Assembly (NCBI GenBank): GCA_036417435.1 | Contig: CM070917.1 | Span: 59,060,436 to 59,124,435 of the forward strand | Source: Inia geoffrensis | Lineage: Eukaryota; Chordata; Mammalia; Artiodactyla; Iniidae | Reading direction: 5' to 3' | DNA: 64,000 nt | Part shown: positions 34,175-45,549 of the stretch, piece by piece | Layout: the number at the start of each line of letters is the position of its first letter | Numbering within the stretch: the first letter of the stretch is position 1 | The notes under the pieces: model-generated | Database searches by the model: none | What the model was told of the DNA's origin: nothing | What the model saw: the letters and a program-made list of their open reading frames with translations, nothing else | Position numbers and translations under genes: made by a program

Positions 34175-34330
34175 GGGTCTGGTTTAGTGGAAAGAGTGCA
34201 GACTTTGGAATGAGAATGACCAGGGTCTGCAGTTTCAGCCAGGCTGCCTGCTGACCATGCGGCCTTGGACGAGTGACAATCCCAGTGTCCCAGTCTCTTT
34301 GTCTGAATGATGGGGCAGCTGTGGGGGGGG
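34175..34330 (+). mobile_element. MIR SINE fragment
   Basis: 'gtttagtggaaagagtgcag', 'actttggaatgagaatgacc', 'gcagtttcagccaggctgcc' and 'cagtctctttgtctgaatga' follow MIR 5'-to-CORE order, including the tRNA-derived end. Confidence 0.85.
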
Positions 34331-34433
34331 TGGGGAGGTGGATGGGAGAAGGGCTCAAGGAGAGAGCAGAGGGGAAGCACCAGGCAGGCAGTTGATCCTT
34401 GTGAAGTGTTATAGCTCCTTTCTTTTTTTGAAG

Positions 34434-34486
34434 GATGTGCGTGTATACATGTGCATGTGTGTGCGTGCCTGTGTGTGCATGTATGT

Positions 34487-34521
<35 letters not shown>
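34434..34521. repeat. Degenerate then pure (GT)n microsatellite
   Basis: Imperfect GTGT/GCATGT words from 34434 pass into about 15 pure GT units (34491-34521). Confidence 0.95.
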
Positions 34522-34522
<1 letters not shown>

Positions 34523-34555
34523 TTTAGGCTGGGCAGTCAGACAGCTGGAAGCTAG

Positions 34556-34755
34556 CGTTTCCAAGTAAAAATACAGGATACCTGGTTAAATTCTAATTTC
34601 AGATAAACAATGAATGATTGATAGTATAAGTATGTCCCAAATATTGCATTATACATACTTATACTAAAAAAGTGTAATACATTATTTGTTGTTTATCTAA
34701 AATTTAAAATTTAACTCGTCGTCCAGTAATTTAATTTGCTAAATCTGGCAACCCG
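34556..34755. mobile_element. Palindromic DNA-transposon MITE, MER53-like (copy 2)
   Basis: It has the same architecture as the copy at 2236-2432: left arm 'aaatacaggatacctggtta', 'atttcagataaacaatgaat', 'agtataagtatgtcccaaat' at the centre, and a right arm ending 'tttgctaaatctggcaaccc'. The two halves are inverted complements, so the single strand can fold into a long hairpin. Confidence 0.78.
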
Positions 34756-35515
34756 AGCTGGAACAAGGTTGGTCATTCTGGTTGTAAAGCTTGACTGCCG
34801 GAAGCAAGTGTGCCGGGGAGACTGTGGTGGCCTTGGGGTGTGGCGCCCTTCACCCAGCCCGCACTCCTTGAGTCTCTGTTTGGCCTGGTGACGTCTTTTC
34901 CTTTTCTTCTTTTGGGGGTCCTTCAATTGCATCAGGCAGAACTTTGAGCAGTAGACAATCTTAGCCGGGAGCCAAGGTAGCAACCAAAGTCTCGGCCCAA
35001 TGGGGTTGCCCCTGACTCAGGGCTGACCCCGAGTTTACACTGAGCGAGCGACACAGTACCAGCTTGGGCTGCTTACCAGGCTCCATCTACTTGCTGACCT
35101 GGGTGCTGGGCAATGTTCTCTGGAACCTTATCCATTTGTCTCATGGGTGACATTTGATCTTCCTGTAACAGGACCCAACAGAGCTCAGAGCAGCTGCCAG
35201 ATAGTGTGACCCCCGCACAAGCCAAGGCCTCAGTAAAGCCTTTCTGCCTTCTCAGCCCCAAGACACCCCCGCCCCTGCCACTGTCTTCCAGCCCCCCAAC
35301 CCTCCACCTTCACTAAACCACTGCCTGCCCCTCTGTGCCCCAGCCCGGCAAATTACACCCTGGCTCTCCCAGCCTGCTCGGTTGGTGCTGTCACCCTGGA
35401 AGATTCTGGTACTGTCGGCAGGGGTCACATACACGTGCAAAGGGGAACTAATGGGAAATAAAATAGTTTTCCTCCCCCGAAGACCCCTCCCAGCTCTGCC
35501 AGCAGATCCATCCCT
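34756..35515. other. Unique sequence, no gene seen
   Basis: GC-rich unique sequence. Frames are proline-rich and unremarkable. Confidence 0.42.
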
Positions 35516-35850
35516 TGCAGAGTGAATTGTTTTCAATCCAATCTCGTTTTTATTGAAGTTTCCTCCAGGGTTAGCTCAGGAGACTTCTCTCCCGGCCTCT
35601 TCCATGTGGGCTTATTTACCAGAATCCCCTCGACGTGGCATTTAAGCATCTCCATTAACATTTCGTTATCTGCTCACTGCGGGCATGGGCTCTCCAAACC
35701 CTCGGGGGTGGCGGGCACGGCGGCAGCCCGCAGAAACGCCAGGCTTATTTTAATTGGTTTGAAACTATCGCTGGTGACCACAGAGGGGTCCCTTTCCTTG
35801 AGTAATGACCTGGAATTTGATCATGCAGCTTTTACTAGCTTGTAAGTGGA
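35516..35850. promoter_or_regulatory. Candidate conserved noncoding block
   Basis: Repeat-free block with AT-rich sides ('ttttcaatccaatctcgttt', 'ttatttaccagaatcccctc', 'ctccattaacatttcgttat', 'gcttattttaattggtttga') around a CpG-retaining middle near 35690-35745. A CCAAT-type motif occurs on both strands (TCCAATC, TAATTGG). Its character suits an old enhancer; there is no coding pattern. Confidence 0.3.
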
Positions 35851-36879
35851 ACCATGTACGATCAAAGCCAGAGCCGGGGGCACACCTGCCCACCGTGGCA
35901 CACTCAAGCCCCGTACACACCTGCCCTCTACGGCATACCAGCCCTGGAGGACCCAGGCAAGTGTGCATGTGCAGCCCAGTGGATGACAGATGGCAGCTCT
36001 TGGGGGAAATCATCTTGAATGGGTTTCTGGCCATGGACTGGCCTGTCTCCAGCTGTCTTGAAGACTTGGCCCCTCATAACCGAACAACCACCCTGCTGAC
36101 CCTTCTTGTGTCACTCTGGGTTCCTTGCCTGTTTGAAGACGTTTGCTTGCCAAGGAGCGGGAGAAGCCCTCTGAGCGTCCAGGACCTCGTGGCACCCTTC
36201 TCAGTGTGGGGAAGCTCTGCTCAGAAGTCGGCCGCTGGATCCCCAGGCTCTGTGCCCTCCCCTTGGCGTTTTTTGGGGAGAGGAATGCGAAAGCTCGAGT
36301 TCTTGGAAACACGGATGGTCTAGACTCCAGAACATTTGGGGACTTAACGTCCCCACACCCAGGACCCCCGTTTAGAATGCAGTGGCTTCTGCTTCCTGCC
36401 TACTTAGTGGCTTCTAAAGAAAACCTCAGTGGGCAGTTGAAGAAACACCTCTAGACTACTTTATTGTCCTTTAAATGGAGGGAGAGTGGAAAGGGCAGAT
36501 CTGGCTCTTCCAGAGTCACTGCCACATGCGTCATTCATCTGTTCAGCCATCCAGGCCGAGGAATTCTACTGAGTCACTGAGGGTGTAAAGTACCACGCTA
36601 CCGGCTGAGTGACCATACACGTCATCAGGGTCTCTCACTCTCTCAAGGGGCTTATAATCTAACCATGCTTATCTCAAAAGTTTTTTGGAGATATGATAAT
36701 TAAGGTAAAATATAATATTTCCCTACCTGCTATTAACAGTGGTTAACATTTAGTTATACTGCATAGTTTAAAAAAAAGAAAAGAAATGAAGCATTATAGA
36801 TGGAGGTCAAGTCCCCTCTGCATTCCCAGCCTCAATACCCCCGACACACAGACACCCAGAGGTAGCTCTGAGCGTCGAC
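35851..36879. other. Unique sequence, no gene seen
   Basis: The longest frame (172 codons, 35805-36323 +) is without recognisable domains. AT-rich near 36690-36790. Confidence 0.42.
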
Positions 36880-37470
36880 TTGGTGTCCATCATTTTTGGC
36901 CCTTGAAAACACACTTGCACACATGTAACCATGAACAATAAATAGATCATCGTTCTGTATCTTTTTTTTTTTTTTTGGCTATAATGGGTCTTCGTTGCAA
37001 AGTGCAGGTTTCTCTCTAGTTGTGGCGCTCGGGCTTCTCTCTTGTTGTGGTGTGTGGGTTTTAACTTCTCTAGTTGTGGCGCACAAGCTCCAGAGCACAT
37101 GGGCTCTGTAATTGTAGCACACAGGCCCTCTAGTTGAGGTGTGCGAGCTCAGTAGTTGTGGCGCGCAGGCTTAGTTGCCCCGCAGCATGTGGGATCTTAG
37201 TTCCCCGACCAGGGACTGAACCCGCGTCCCCTGCATTGGAAGGCGGATTCTTTACCACTTGAACACCAGGAAAGTCCCTGTACGTCTTTTTAAAGTGCAC
37301 GCACGTGACATCTTTCTGCAACTTGCTTCTTTCAGCTTTGTGTTTTTGCAGCTCCTCCATGCTTTTCTGATCTACTCCTTTTATCTGTTGGGTAGAAATC
37401 TGTCTTAGGAATTTACTGCTTCATCTTTATCCACTCTGTCCTTTATGAACATTCCGGTTGTTTGGAAAAT
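36880..37470 (-). mobile_element. Old L1M 3' region, split by a SINE
   Basis: The flanks of the SINE (36880-36960 and 37279-37470) together read like the reverse complement of an L1M ORF2-end/3' region: 'catctttctgcaacttgctt', 'gcagctcctccatgcttttc', 'atgaacattccggttgtttg'. Strongly diverged. Confidence 0.55.
36961..37278 (-). mobile_element. CHR SINE, long form
   Basis: A T-rich tail lies at 36962-36976, then repeats of 'tctagttgtggcgc'-type words typical of the long CHR form, and a head ending 'gaacaccaggaaagtccc'. The flanking duplication is weak (CTGTA on both sides), consistent with an older insertion. Confidence 0.9.
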
Positions 37471-40099
37471 GTTGCTATCACGGAGTATGCCACAGCGTGG
37501 GTCTCTGTGCCCATCTCCTCTTGCACTGGAGATGGTACCTGTCTGTGAGCGGCTGGAGTAAGAATGTTCCAGATCCTGCCCACAGCTCTCCAACTGTCTG
37601 GACCTGCCTGTGCTCCACCAGCCGTCTCCTCCACCCTCACTGAGATTGCTAGTCGTGTCTACTTTTGTCCACATGAGAGCTGAGGTGGCAGCTTACTTTA
37701 CTCTGAATCTCCCAATTCTTGCACACCTTTCCTGTTTACTGGCAGGCTTGGGGTTCTGCATACTCCTGGGGAACTGTGGATTACTCCACACTCTACTCTC
37801 CCACTTGGGAAAGCAGTCTGTACCCCGGAAAGATTTAAGGCAACACCTGAAACTGTTCTACTTATTAAAAAAAATTAAGAAAACCATTTGCCAATGTCTG
37901 GACTCCTTGTTAGGCCCCCAATGCCTGCACCCCACTTCTGGAGTGATCATGACCCCTGACCTCCCTGGCCAAAACGCTGAGCAGCCTGTGTAGGGCCTTG
38001 ACCCCTCCCTGCCCTCTCAGTCTCTTTGGCTGCTGAGCCCTCAGGCCCGGCCAGGCCGGACTACAGACCCTCAAAGCAATCCCGGGAGAGGGGTGGAGAT
38101 GCAGGCGAGGATGAACAGAGGTCTGGAGATGTTTACATTTGGCCTCAGGGTAGCTCCCAGAGGTAGAAAAATTGGCAGGGTTGTCCGCTAGTCCAAGGGG
38201 CATCTTGTGGCTCAAGACCTGGGCTCAAGCACCCCCTTCTCCAGGGGACATGCTGCAGCCACAGGGGCCCCCAGGGATTGCCAGTGGGAAGCAGAGTCTC
38301 TGGGCAAGTGAAGTAAACAGCAGACCTCAGGCCAAGTTGCCCTGGCCTTGGCACTTTACCTGCAGGAAGAGACTAGACGCCGCCCCCTCCCTCCCTTCGT
38401 CGCTGCCCTGAGGGTGTCACTGGCCCTTTCCCATTTTCCACTGTCAGGACCCCCTGCCTGGGGCTCTCTGCCCCTTCCACACCCAGACAGCCCAGCTCTG
38501 GCCTGAGCCCCTGGGGTCCAGCCTGGGAATTTGCTGGGGATCTGGGGTGGGAAGAGGTGAGGTAAACAGGACCAGGGTGTAATGGCTAAATGAATGAGTG
38601 AATGAGTGATGTGTGGAACCCGGGGCACCAGACCCACTAATGCTCCATCCTGGGACTCGCGCTCAGGAAGTGCACAGAGGCCCCTGTCCCCTCTCTGGCA
38701 CTTTCCTAAACTAGCCCCTGTTGTGTGGCCCCACTTGTCCTGCCTCCTTTGATGGTCCTGCCCCAGGGGGGTGGGGCAGGGGTGCTGTGCAAGAGGGGGC
38801 AGCTGTTTTAACCGCTGCGAGCTCACATCGCAGATGGGAAGCCGAGTCACCCAGCGGCCACTGTAGCAAGAGCGAGCACAGTGTGGTAGTCACAAGCCAG
38901 GCTCCAGGCTCCAGGTTCCCTGTGCTCACTTGAGTCCAAAACGTGCCAATATGCAGGTTGTGTGCCTTGAGCGGTTGGGGCTGGGGAGCTCTTCAAGGGT
39001 TCCGTGCCTCGGTTTCCCTCTAGGATCTCAGGAAGGGTTCACATGTTACAGCAGGAAGAAGGTTCTGAGAGTCTTGATGATCAGAGGTATGGCCCTGCCT
39101 GAGCCCCTGTCCTTCCCTCCTGCCCGATCTCCCCTCCCCGGGGAGGCTGGAGCAGCCACAGAGCACCCCCGAGTCCCCTCCTGTGCTCGGCCCAAGACTG
39201 ACCTGGCAGACGCGACAACACAGTTTATTAAGCCAATGAAATCTTTTAAGTACACGAACCCCAGGGACCCCTGAGGTCTTCATATGCTTGGAGGAGTTTC
39301 CAGGCCTGAGGTTTGTGGGCTGCGTGGGACCGGGGGTTGGGGGTAGGGGGGGGTCTGTCCCCATCCCAGGAAGCGTTCTGTCACCCTCCATGTCCTCACT
39401 CAGCCCCGAGTCGGGGTGCAGCTTGCCGCCCCTTGTTCTCTGTATTACAGCTGAGAATCTCCAGTTCCCGTCTTTTGAAAAATCTGCTCTTTTCCTGGTC
39501 TCCTTCTTCCCTTCCTTTCCCGCCCTGCTTCTTTGTCTCTTGGGACTTTTCCTGGTGTGCCTAATTCCTGGGGGCTGCAGCGGCCTTGGGGACGTGGGCC
39601 CACCTCGCTGCGCCCACTCAACCCTGCGAATCGATTCCAAAAACGATTAGTTACAGTACAGTAGCGCTGCTAACTGTGGCATTTTGCTTTGCAGTTATTG
39701 ATACATCATCAGAATTGAGAAGCCATCGTCAGGCAGGGGAAGAGGGGCAGCTGGGTGGATGCACAGAGGAGGGGGGCGTGGAGACGACTGTCCTGCAAAT
39801 GCAGGGAGCCTGGCTCTGACGGCAGGGATGGATTTTGAGGCCCCGGCAGAAGCAGAGGCTGGGGCTGGGGCGTCACTTCAGAGACTCACGAGGGCCAGGT
39901 CGTTCCTGGCTCGTTCCCAAGCAGATGGCTAGACCCTCGCTGCCTCCTTCTCCCTCCTGCTTCGATGTCACTGCAGGGGCACAGCTCCTTCCCTGAGAGT
40001 GGGAACTGCTTGCTGGGTGGAGCATGGGGGCGGGGGCAGTGCCATTTCTTGTTCTGTGAGGGGACAGGGTCAATCTCTTGCAGTGCAAGATAAAGGACC
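37471..40099. other. GC-rich unique stretch, no gene seen
   Basis: About 2.6 kb. A 206-codon minus-strand frame (39020-39640) and a 164-codon one (38356-38850) occur here. Their translations are P/G/R-rich without domains, and both have overlapping opposite-strand frames, so they are treated as chance. A short patch near 39650-39720 is AT-richer. Confidence 0.4.
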
Positions 40100-40440
40100 T
40101 GAATCAGACAGGGTTCTCCAGAAAAATGGAATCAATATGATCTATGTATCTATCTACCTACATATGCATGTACGTATCTATCTACAGCTACGTGAAGATA
40201 TATCTTGTAGCTATAGATAGATGGTAGATATCATGTAGAGATAGATAGGAAGGAAGGAATGAAGGAAGGGAGGGAGGGAGGAGGAAAGGAAGGAAGGAAG
40301 GGAGAAAAGATATTTGTTTCAAGGAATTGGCTCCCAAAGCTGGTTGTGGCGAGCCCTATAGGTTTTGATGAGAGAGGAGGTTAAATGTCTAGATAAACTG
40401 CAAGGTCAGCACCAGCTGCAGCCCCTGGTCAGCCCCACAC
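40100..40440. repeat. Dispersed mammalian repeat with (ATCT)n and (GGAA)n tracts
   Basis: It opens with 'cagacagggttctccagaaa' and resumes after the simple repeats with 'caaggaattggctcccaaag', an arrangement I know from many mammalian loci but cannot name. Between these lie TATCTATC/ATAGATAG units (40136-40248) and GGAA/GGGA units (40247-40305). Confidence 0.6.
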
Positions 40441-40918
40441 ACCTGGAATCTAGCCTGGTGCTGGGGAACCCCAACTGGTAATGGGGTGATGCTGATAATT
40501 TATCCCCAAACCAGCTCTCTTGACCTGAGCAAAGAGTTGGGGCCTGAGTTGGGAATGGGTGACATGGGCCATGCTACCATCAGTCTGCCCATTGCCAGCC
40601 AGACCCCATGGCCTATTGCGCCCATCTCCTCGCATACCAGGGACTGGTCCAGTATGGTGAGTCTCACTGCAGGGGAGCCGTAGAGCTGGGAGCATCTGCT
40701 GCCTTGAGGTGGTAAGCAGGGACGCCTCATTATAACTCCCTGTTATAACTCCCCCCAGCCTAATGTTTTCTCCTCACCGTGTTCAAAGGATGCGGTTCCC
40801 ATGACACTCTGTCCTGTGATATTTTTAATCAAGAGCACGGGAGACCGTGTGTCTGATGCACTCCAGATATTCAGAGATTGAAATGGTTTTGTTCTCATGT
40901 TTTCTCTTTTCAATGCAG
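40441..40918. other. Unique sequence, no gene seen
   Basis: Small direct repeat TTATAACTCCC at 40730-40740 and 40743-40753. It ends in a polypyrimidine-rich acceptor-like sequence before 40919. Confidence 0.4.
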
Positions 40919-41026
40919 GGTTAAGTCAGATCCGCCCGAGGAGGATTCTGCCCACATTTCCCTCGAGCTAGTCTGCAGGCCCCTTCGGCTGGGACCCTCT
41001 CCCAGGAGCTGCCCATCTGCAAAGAG
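40919..41026 (+). other. Candidate internal exon (108 nt), unrecognised
   Basis: The block is preceded by a good polypyrimidine tract and acceptor (TTTTCTCTTTTCAATGCAG, ending at 40918) and followed by the consensus-like donor AG|GTGCGT at 41027. Its length is 108 nt, exactly 36 codons. One frame is open across it and reads VKSDPPEEDSAHISLELV at its start. It retains several CpGs. I do not recognise the peptide. It could be an exon of an unannotated coding gene or lncRNA, or a chance pairing of splice-like sites. Confidence 0.25.
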
Positions 41027-41274
41027 GTGCGTGCCCCCTTCCTGTAATGCCGCCTTCCGGCATACATTCTGCTCCACCTGACCTGGTTCTCAAACCCAGA
41101 GCATCTCGAAGGCCTGGGGGGCGAGGGGTGGGGGGCACAGCCATGGGTGGCAATGTGGCCTGGAGGGGTGTCAGCTGGGGAGCTGTGGTCAGTAGAGAGG
41201 AGGGTCCACACCTGTCCCCACCACTTGGTTCCCGGACCCCTCTGTGTTTTTCACCTGCCCTCATCCTGTCCTTT

Positions 41275-41450
41275 CACTGAAATGCAAATCAGCGACTGTA
41301 TGATAGATAATTAATAGACTGATCAGCCAGCAAGGGAGGTAAGTAGATAAATAATTTTAACGATCCTTGGGTTGCCCATAAATTCCCTCACCGCCTTTTT
41401 ATCAAACGCTCTGTTTACAGGCATCATTTATACTGCATGTCATTTTGTGG
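41275..41450. promoter_or_regulatory. Candidate conserved noncoding block with octamer and TAATTA motifs
   Basis: ATGCAAAT at 41282-41289 is the exact POU octamer. ATAATTAAT at 41307-41315 is a palindromic homeodomain-type site. Further AT-rich words follow ('gataaataattttaacgatc', 'tttatcaaacgctctgttta'). Repeat-free, in GC-rich flanks. The regulatory role is inferred. Confidence 0.35.
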
Positions 41451-41629
41451 ACCTCTCCCCCACTTCCTTAGTGGCACCCACCAGGTCTGACCTGGGGTGG
41501 ACACGTGGGTGACAGCAGGTCCTTTCCAGGCAGGGCCTGGTCTGGCACAGGTGACGGAAAGCTCTGCCCGGGGAGCAGGGCTGTGTGGCAACGGACAGAC
41601 CACGGTCAGGGCCCCGACGCGGCTACAAC

Positions 41630-41835
41630 CTATATTTAGGCAACTGGGGAAACTTTATTATGCTTGGCACCTGTTCTGTAGGTCTGAGCTCATTGTTCTC
41701 CCCTGGGACGGCTTTCGGCCTATTAATAGCCTTGGCTGAGGTTTCCTCATTGCTCCGAAGGCCAAGAGAGAAAGTGGGTTAATAAATATAAAAGAGGGCC
41801 TGGGGCCAAACTCTCTCCCAGACTCTCCGAGGGCC
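41630..41835 (+). promoter_or_regulatory. Candidate conserved block ending in a TATA-like motif
   Basis: AT-richer, repeat-free sequence ('actttattatgcttggcacc', 'cctattaatagccttggctg'). TATAAAAG at 41787-41794 is a perfect TATA-box word about 45 bp upstream of an ATG in strong context (GCCATGG, 41833-41839). A transcription start near 41815-41825 would fit the usual TATA spacing. This is speculative; TATA-like words are common by chance. Confidence 0.2.
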
Positions 41836-44045
41836 ATGGCTGCCGAGCCCGGACAGGGCATGAGGTTCCCTTCACCCCAGTTTCCTGCTCCCCCTACAGA
41901 GGCCCAGTGCGCAGCTGGCGGGTCTGAGGACCAACGTGGAGAAGTGCTCCCAGGTTTCCATGGAGCTGGGATGGAGGCGGCCCTGGTGGGAAAGGCCACC
42001 ATCCGCATGGGGCAGAGGAGGGGGCTTAGGTGTGGCCGCCGTGCGTCTAGGAGGAGACCGAGAGGGAGGGCATCCTTGGCTTTCCTGCCTACCCTCCTAC
42101 CTGCACCCCTTCCCCATCATTTTGCTCCTGGCCTTCTATGCCTACTCATCGATACGTGGAAGAGAAAGGGGACGAGGCTCTCAGGATGGCCGCTGAGCCA
42201 GATCCCTCCCTCCTGGTCTTGTCCCCAACTCCTGGGGTCTGAGGCAAGAACAGTTCAGCCTGAGTTAGAAACATCTGTATGGGGAGAATGGACTCCCAGG
42301 AAACCGGGCAGGGAGGACACAGGGAAGCTGTCCAAGGACAGGTGTACCCAGGGTCTGCCCACAGCTGAAATTCAAGGGCATCGGGTGCGTGCTGGCTGCT
42401 GGCGTCCTGGGCTGGGGGTTATCAGCAAACACTGCTGAGGGCCTGCGGCTGGGAACATTTCAGTCCCTGCCTTGTTTGTTCTCAACATTGTGCTGCAGGG
42501 AACACTCCTAGAATCTGTCCTCCTTCGGGTTTGGAGCAGGGCACAGGGAGGTCACTGCCACCAGCTCCTACGTGTATGGCCACAGCAGCCTGCTGCATCA
42601 GAAAGCTTTGCGCCTTGTTGTTTGACTCCGTCGGTTTCGTCAGTTGGTAATAAAGCTGACCCGTGGGTGTTGCTGCTTCTGTACAATGGGACTACCCAGC
42701 CTAATGTTGGTGTCTACTGCAGGCCTCCAGACGGTCAGCTGGCCCGTCTTCTCGGAGGATGGCGTTCGCCCAAGGCGCTGAGGGAATTTGGACTGAGCGG
42801 AAAGCCGTTTGAAGCTTCACTCAGTGGAATTAAAGTCTGAAAAATGGCCCAGCAGAGGCTCCCTGCCCTTTCAGGAGTCTGTCTAGCTCAGAGCTGTGGT
42901 GCTTGCCCTGCTGCCTGCCTGGCCCACACAGGCTGAGTGGGAGGAAGACAGGCCAGGAGGCAGAAAGCGCTGACGGGCGTCTTTTCCAAATGCTTCCTCC
43001 CTCTGGCAATTCAGAGGCCTGCTGGAGGGGTGGCCATCCAGCCTGTTTCAATTATGTTCTGTCCAGAGCAGGCAGACAAGGGCACAGGACTTTCGTTAGG
43101 AGAGAGAGGCGCCGGGAAATCAGAAAGTCTTTCTGTAACCAAAGAGCACCCCTGTCGGAGCAGCTCTGCATCTCCTTGGCCTTTCTGATCGTTTTGTGGC
43201 ATTTTTTTAGGGTTTCTCCTCTGTTTCTGTTTGGGGGTGGGTGGAAAGGAAAAAAATAATAATAAATCAGAGGCAGGAGCAAACTGTTGGTCCATGGTCC
43301 CTTCCCCCTGTGATAGGCATCACAGCAGGGCTGGGCCAGGCCTCCCTGCTGCCATCCCGTGCTCTGGGACCCGCAGCACCTGATCAAGGGACAGAAGGGG
43401 CTGGTCCACCCATGGGAAGGGGCCTGGTGGGGAGGCGGACACTCCACCTCTCCTGGGAGGCCAGTTCAGAGCATCGTGCTGACAAGTCTTGTGACTCTGC
43501 ATGGTTACATCTGCTGCCATGGTTGAGCCTCATCCAGCCCCATCAGAACCGTCACCCTCCACTGCAGGTGAGGACCCTGCGGGCTAGTAAGTGAGGGGCT
43601 GGGACTGGGACTCACATTTTCTGGGTCTTCTGATCCCTCACTCATTGTGTGCCATGCGGAAGTGGTTTGGCCATGAACTGCCTTGGGAGGAGCACATCTG
43701 TCTGACTGTGGGCCTGTCGGCCCCAGACTGGCCTCCTCGGGCAGCAGTTCGTGCAGGACAGAGTGGGGTCCCCGGGATAGAAGCCCCAGTGTTTGGGGAG
43801 CTGAGTGAGGGTGTTGTCACTGGAGTTTGCTGTGTCCTTGGTTTGGAGTCAACACTGGAGGCCTTTCATGGAGTTGTGCTGTGGCACTGGGGTGTGTGTG
43901 TGTGTGTGCAAGGGGAAGAGACACGGTCCAAACTGGCAAGGAGTTTCTTTCTCAGAAATCTATTCCTAATCCTGAAATATGAAGGAAGTAGGAAGAGGGT
44001 GTTGCTGCGGTCCAGTTGCTGTCAAATGTCCGAGCAGGGAGGGAG
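41836..44045. other. GC-rich unique stretch; long frame of doubtful meaning
   Basis: A 200-codon plus-strand frame starts at 41836 (MAAEPGQGMRFPSP at the N-terminus) and ends at 42438. It is arginine/proline/glycine-rich with no recognisable domain. The rest has no recognised repeat. A short (GT)n lies at about 43890-43908. Confidence 0.35.
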
Positions 44046-44049
44046 CCGG

Positions 44050-44170
44050 GGATCTTCTTGTCCAACTCCCTCCTTTTATGACCAAGAAGGAGATTGGGGT
44101 CTGAAAGACCCATAACTTGCCCCAAGACCCTCAGCCAAGTGTGGAGGCAGCTCTCCTGAATCCCACTCAG
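44050..44170 (-). mobile_element. MIR SINE fragment (diverged)
   Basis: 'caactccctccttttatgac', 'gacccataacttgccccaag' and 'cagctctcctgaatcccact' fit the reverse complement of the MIR core and 5' region. Confidence 0.5.
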
Positions 44171-44879
44171 GACCTTTGAGGCACGGCGTCACTTTCACTT
44201 ACCATCAGAGTAAAAGCGGTACTTTCAGTGACTAGCACTCCTGTCCATCTGGTCCTCCCGTTGGGACCGGACAGGTGGAGGTGTGAATGAATTTCACAGG
44301 GGTCCCTGTGCTCCTGAAGGTGAGTGGGTGAGAGGTCAGAGGCTGAGTGCTTTGTCTGCCTTGTTTCCAGGAACTGAGCCCCCAGCCATTGGGCAGTGGG
44401 GCAGCGGGGTGGGGGGAGGGTTGATGATTGGTCAGAAACCACCAGAGCAGCGCCTCCTGCCCTGACTGTGCCTCAGGCCCCTGGGTGGGCGGAGGGCGGC
44501 CCTGCTGAGTAGGCACTGGCTGACGGTGGGGGCCACCTTTGGCCACTGCCTGGTTCCCAATTCAGGGGACTCTCTCAGTGTCCGAGGAATGAGTATGTGA
44601 CCTATCAAGAGAAACAGTGTGAGGCAAGAACCAAATGAAAGGGTGAGGGATTTGGTTCTCCCACAGACACTAGTGGGTGTGAGCACATCCCACTCTGAGG
44701 ACACGATTCCGCCTTCAGGGTGACCTCGTTGCGAGAACCACCAGCACCTTCGAAGGTTCACGGAGTGGGAGCTAAGAGCGCTGGCTCTCTGGTTGTCTCC
44801 CGCGTCTTTGCTTCCAAAAACACTTTCACCTTCCTCCCCTGGGGCTGTCAGGGTCTAAAGACCTTCAGTGGGATCGTTT
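44171..44879. other. Unique sequence, no gene seen
   Basis: No repeat family, exon or RNA gene was recognised. Confidence 0.42.
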
Positions 44880-45245
44880 CTTTTCTTTTCAAATTAAAAC
44901 AATCTCTTAGTACCTTTTCATTATTACATAAGCAATAGATGTTTGTTGTAGAAAATACAGACAAGAAAAACGAAGGAAGAGCACACACCCACAATCCAAC
45001 TGTCAGAAACAACCACTGTTTATACCTCAGTGTTTTGTTATCTTCCAGATAGTTTGCAAACATAAAGCTTGCAAATTTATTTCACCCTATAGTCATTGTT
45101 TTGTAACCTTAGTTTTGTTGTAATTGTTGTTGTTGCTTGACAGTATTTTCAGGAACTTCTTTCTAGGCTGACATTCACCTCATTTTTAATGATTGAGTAT
45201 TATTTCACTGTACAGAAGTACCCTAATTTCCTTAACCAACCTCCT
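44880..45245 (-). mobile_element. Old L1M 3' region
   Basis: 'tagatgtttgttgtagaaaa', 'acccacaatccaactgtcag', 'aaacaaccactgtttatacc' and 'tttttaatgattgagtatta' are the reverse complement of an L1M 3' region (UTR and ORF2 end). Noncoding relic. Confidence 0.65.
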
Positions 45246-45549
45246 CAGGTGGGTTTATGAAGACTAAAACCGGCTTTAGCCACTGACCCTATTTCTAAAA
45301 CCCTGCACTACACTTTAAGAAAGCAGAAGATTAATTTTCCAAACAGGAATTAGGAGATGATTATTCACATTGTAAAGGTGTCTGCAAACATACCCTCCAA
45401 AGAGTGTCTTTGAGAAATGGGCTCCTCCAGGGTATTATTGCAGCTACAACGTATCAAATCCCAATTCACACCAGACTGCACAGAGGTGCCACATCTGGCT
45501 TCCTGTCCATGTCCCTTCATTCATGGATATCCTTCTCAGGTCCACAGAA
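45246..45549. other. Unique AT-richer sequence, no gene seen
   Basis: 'gcagaagattaattttccaa' near 45325 has a homeodomain-like GATTAATT. Otherwise unremarkable. Confidence 0.35.

Noticed and set aside
39020..39640. 206-codon minus-strand open frame
   Set aside because: Arginine/proline/glycine-rich, no domain, opposite strand also open over the same interval.
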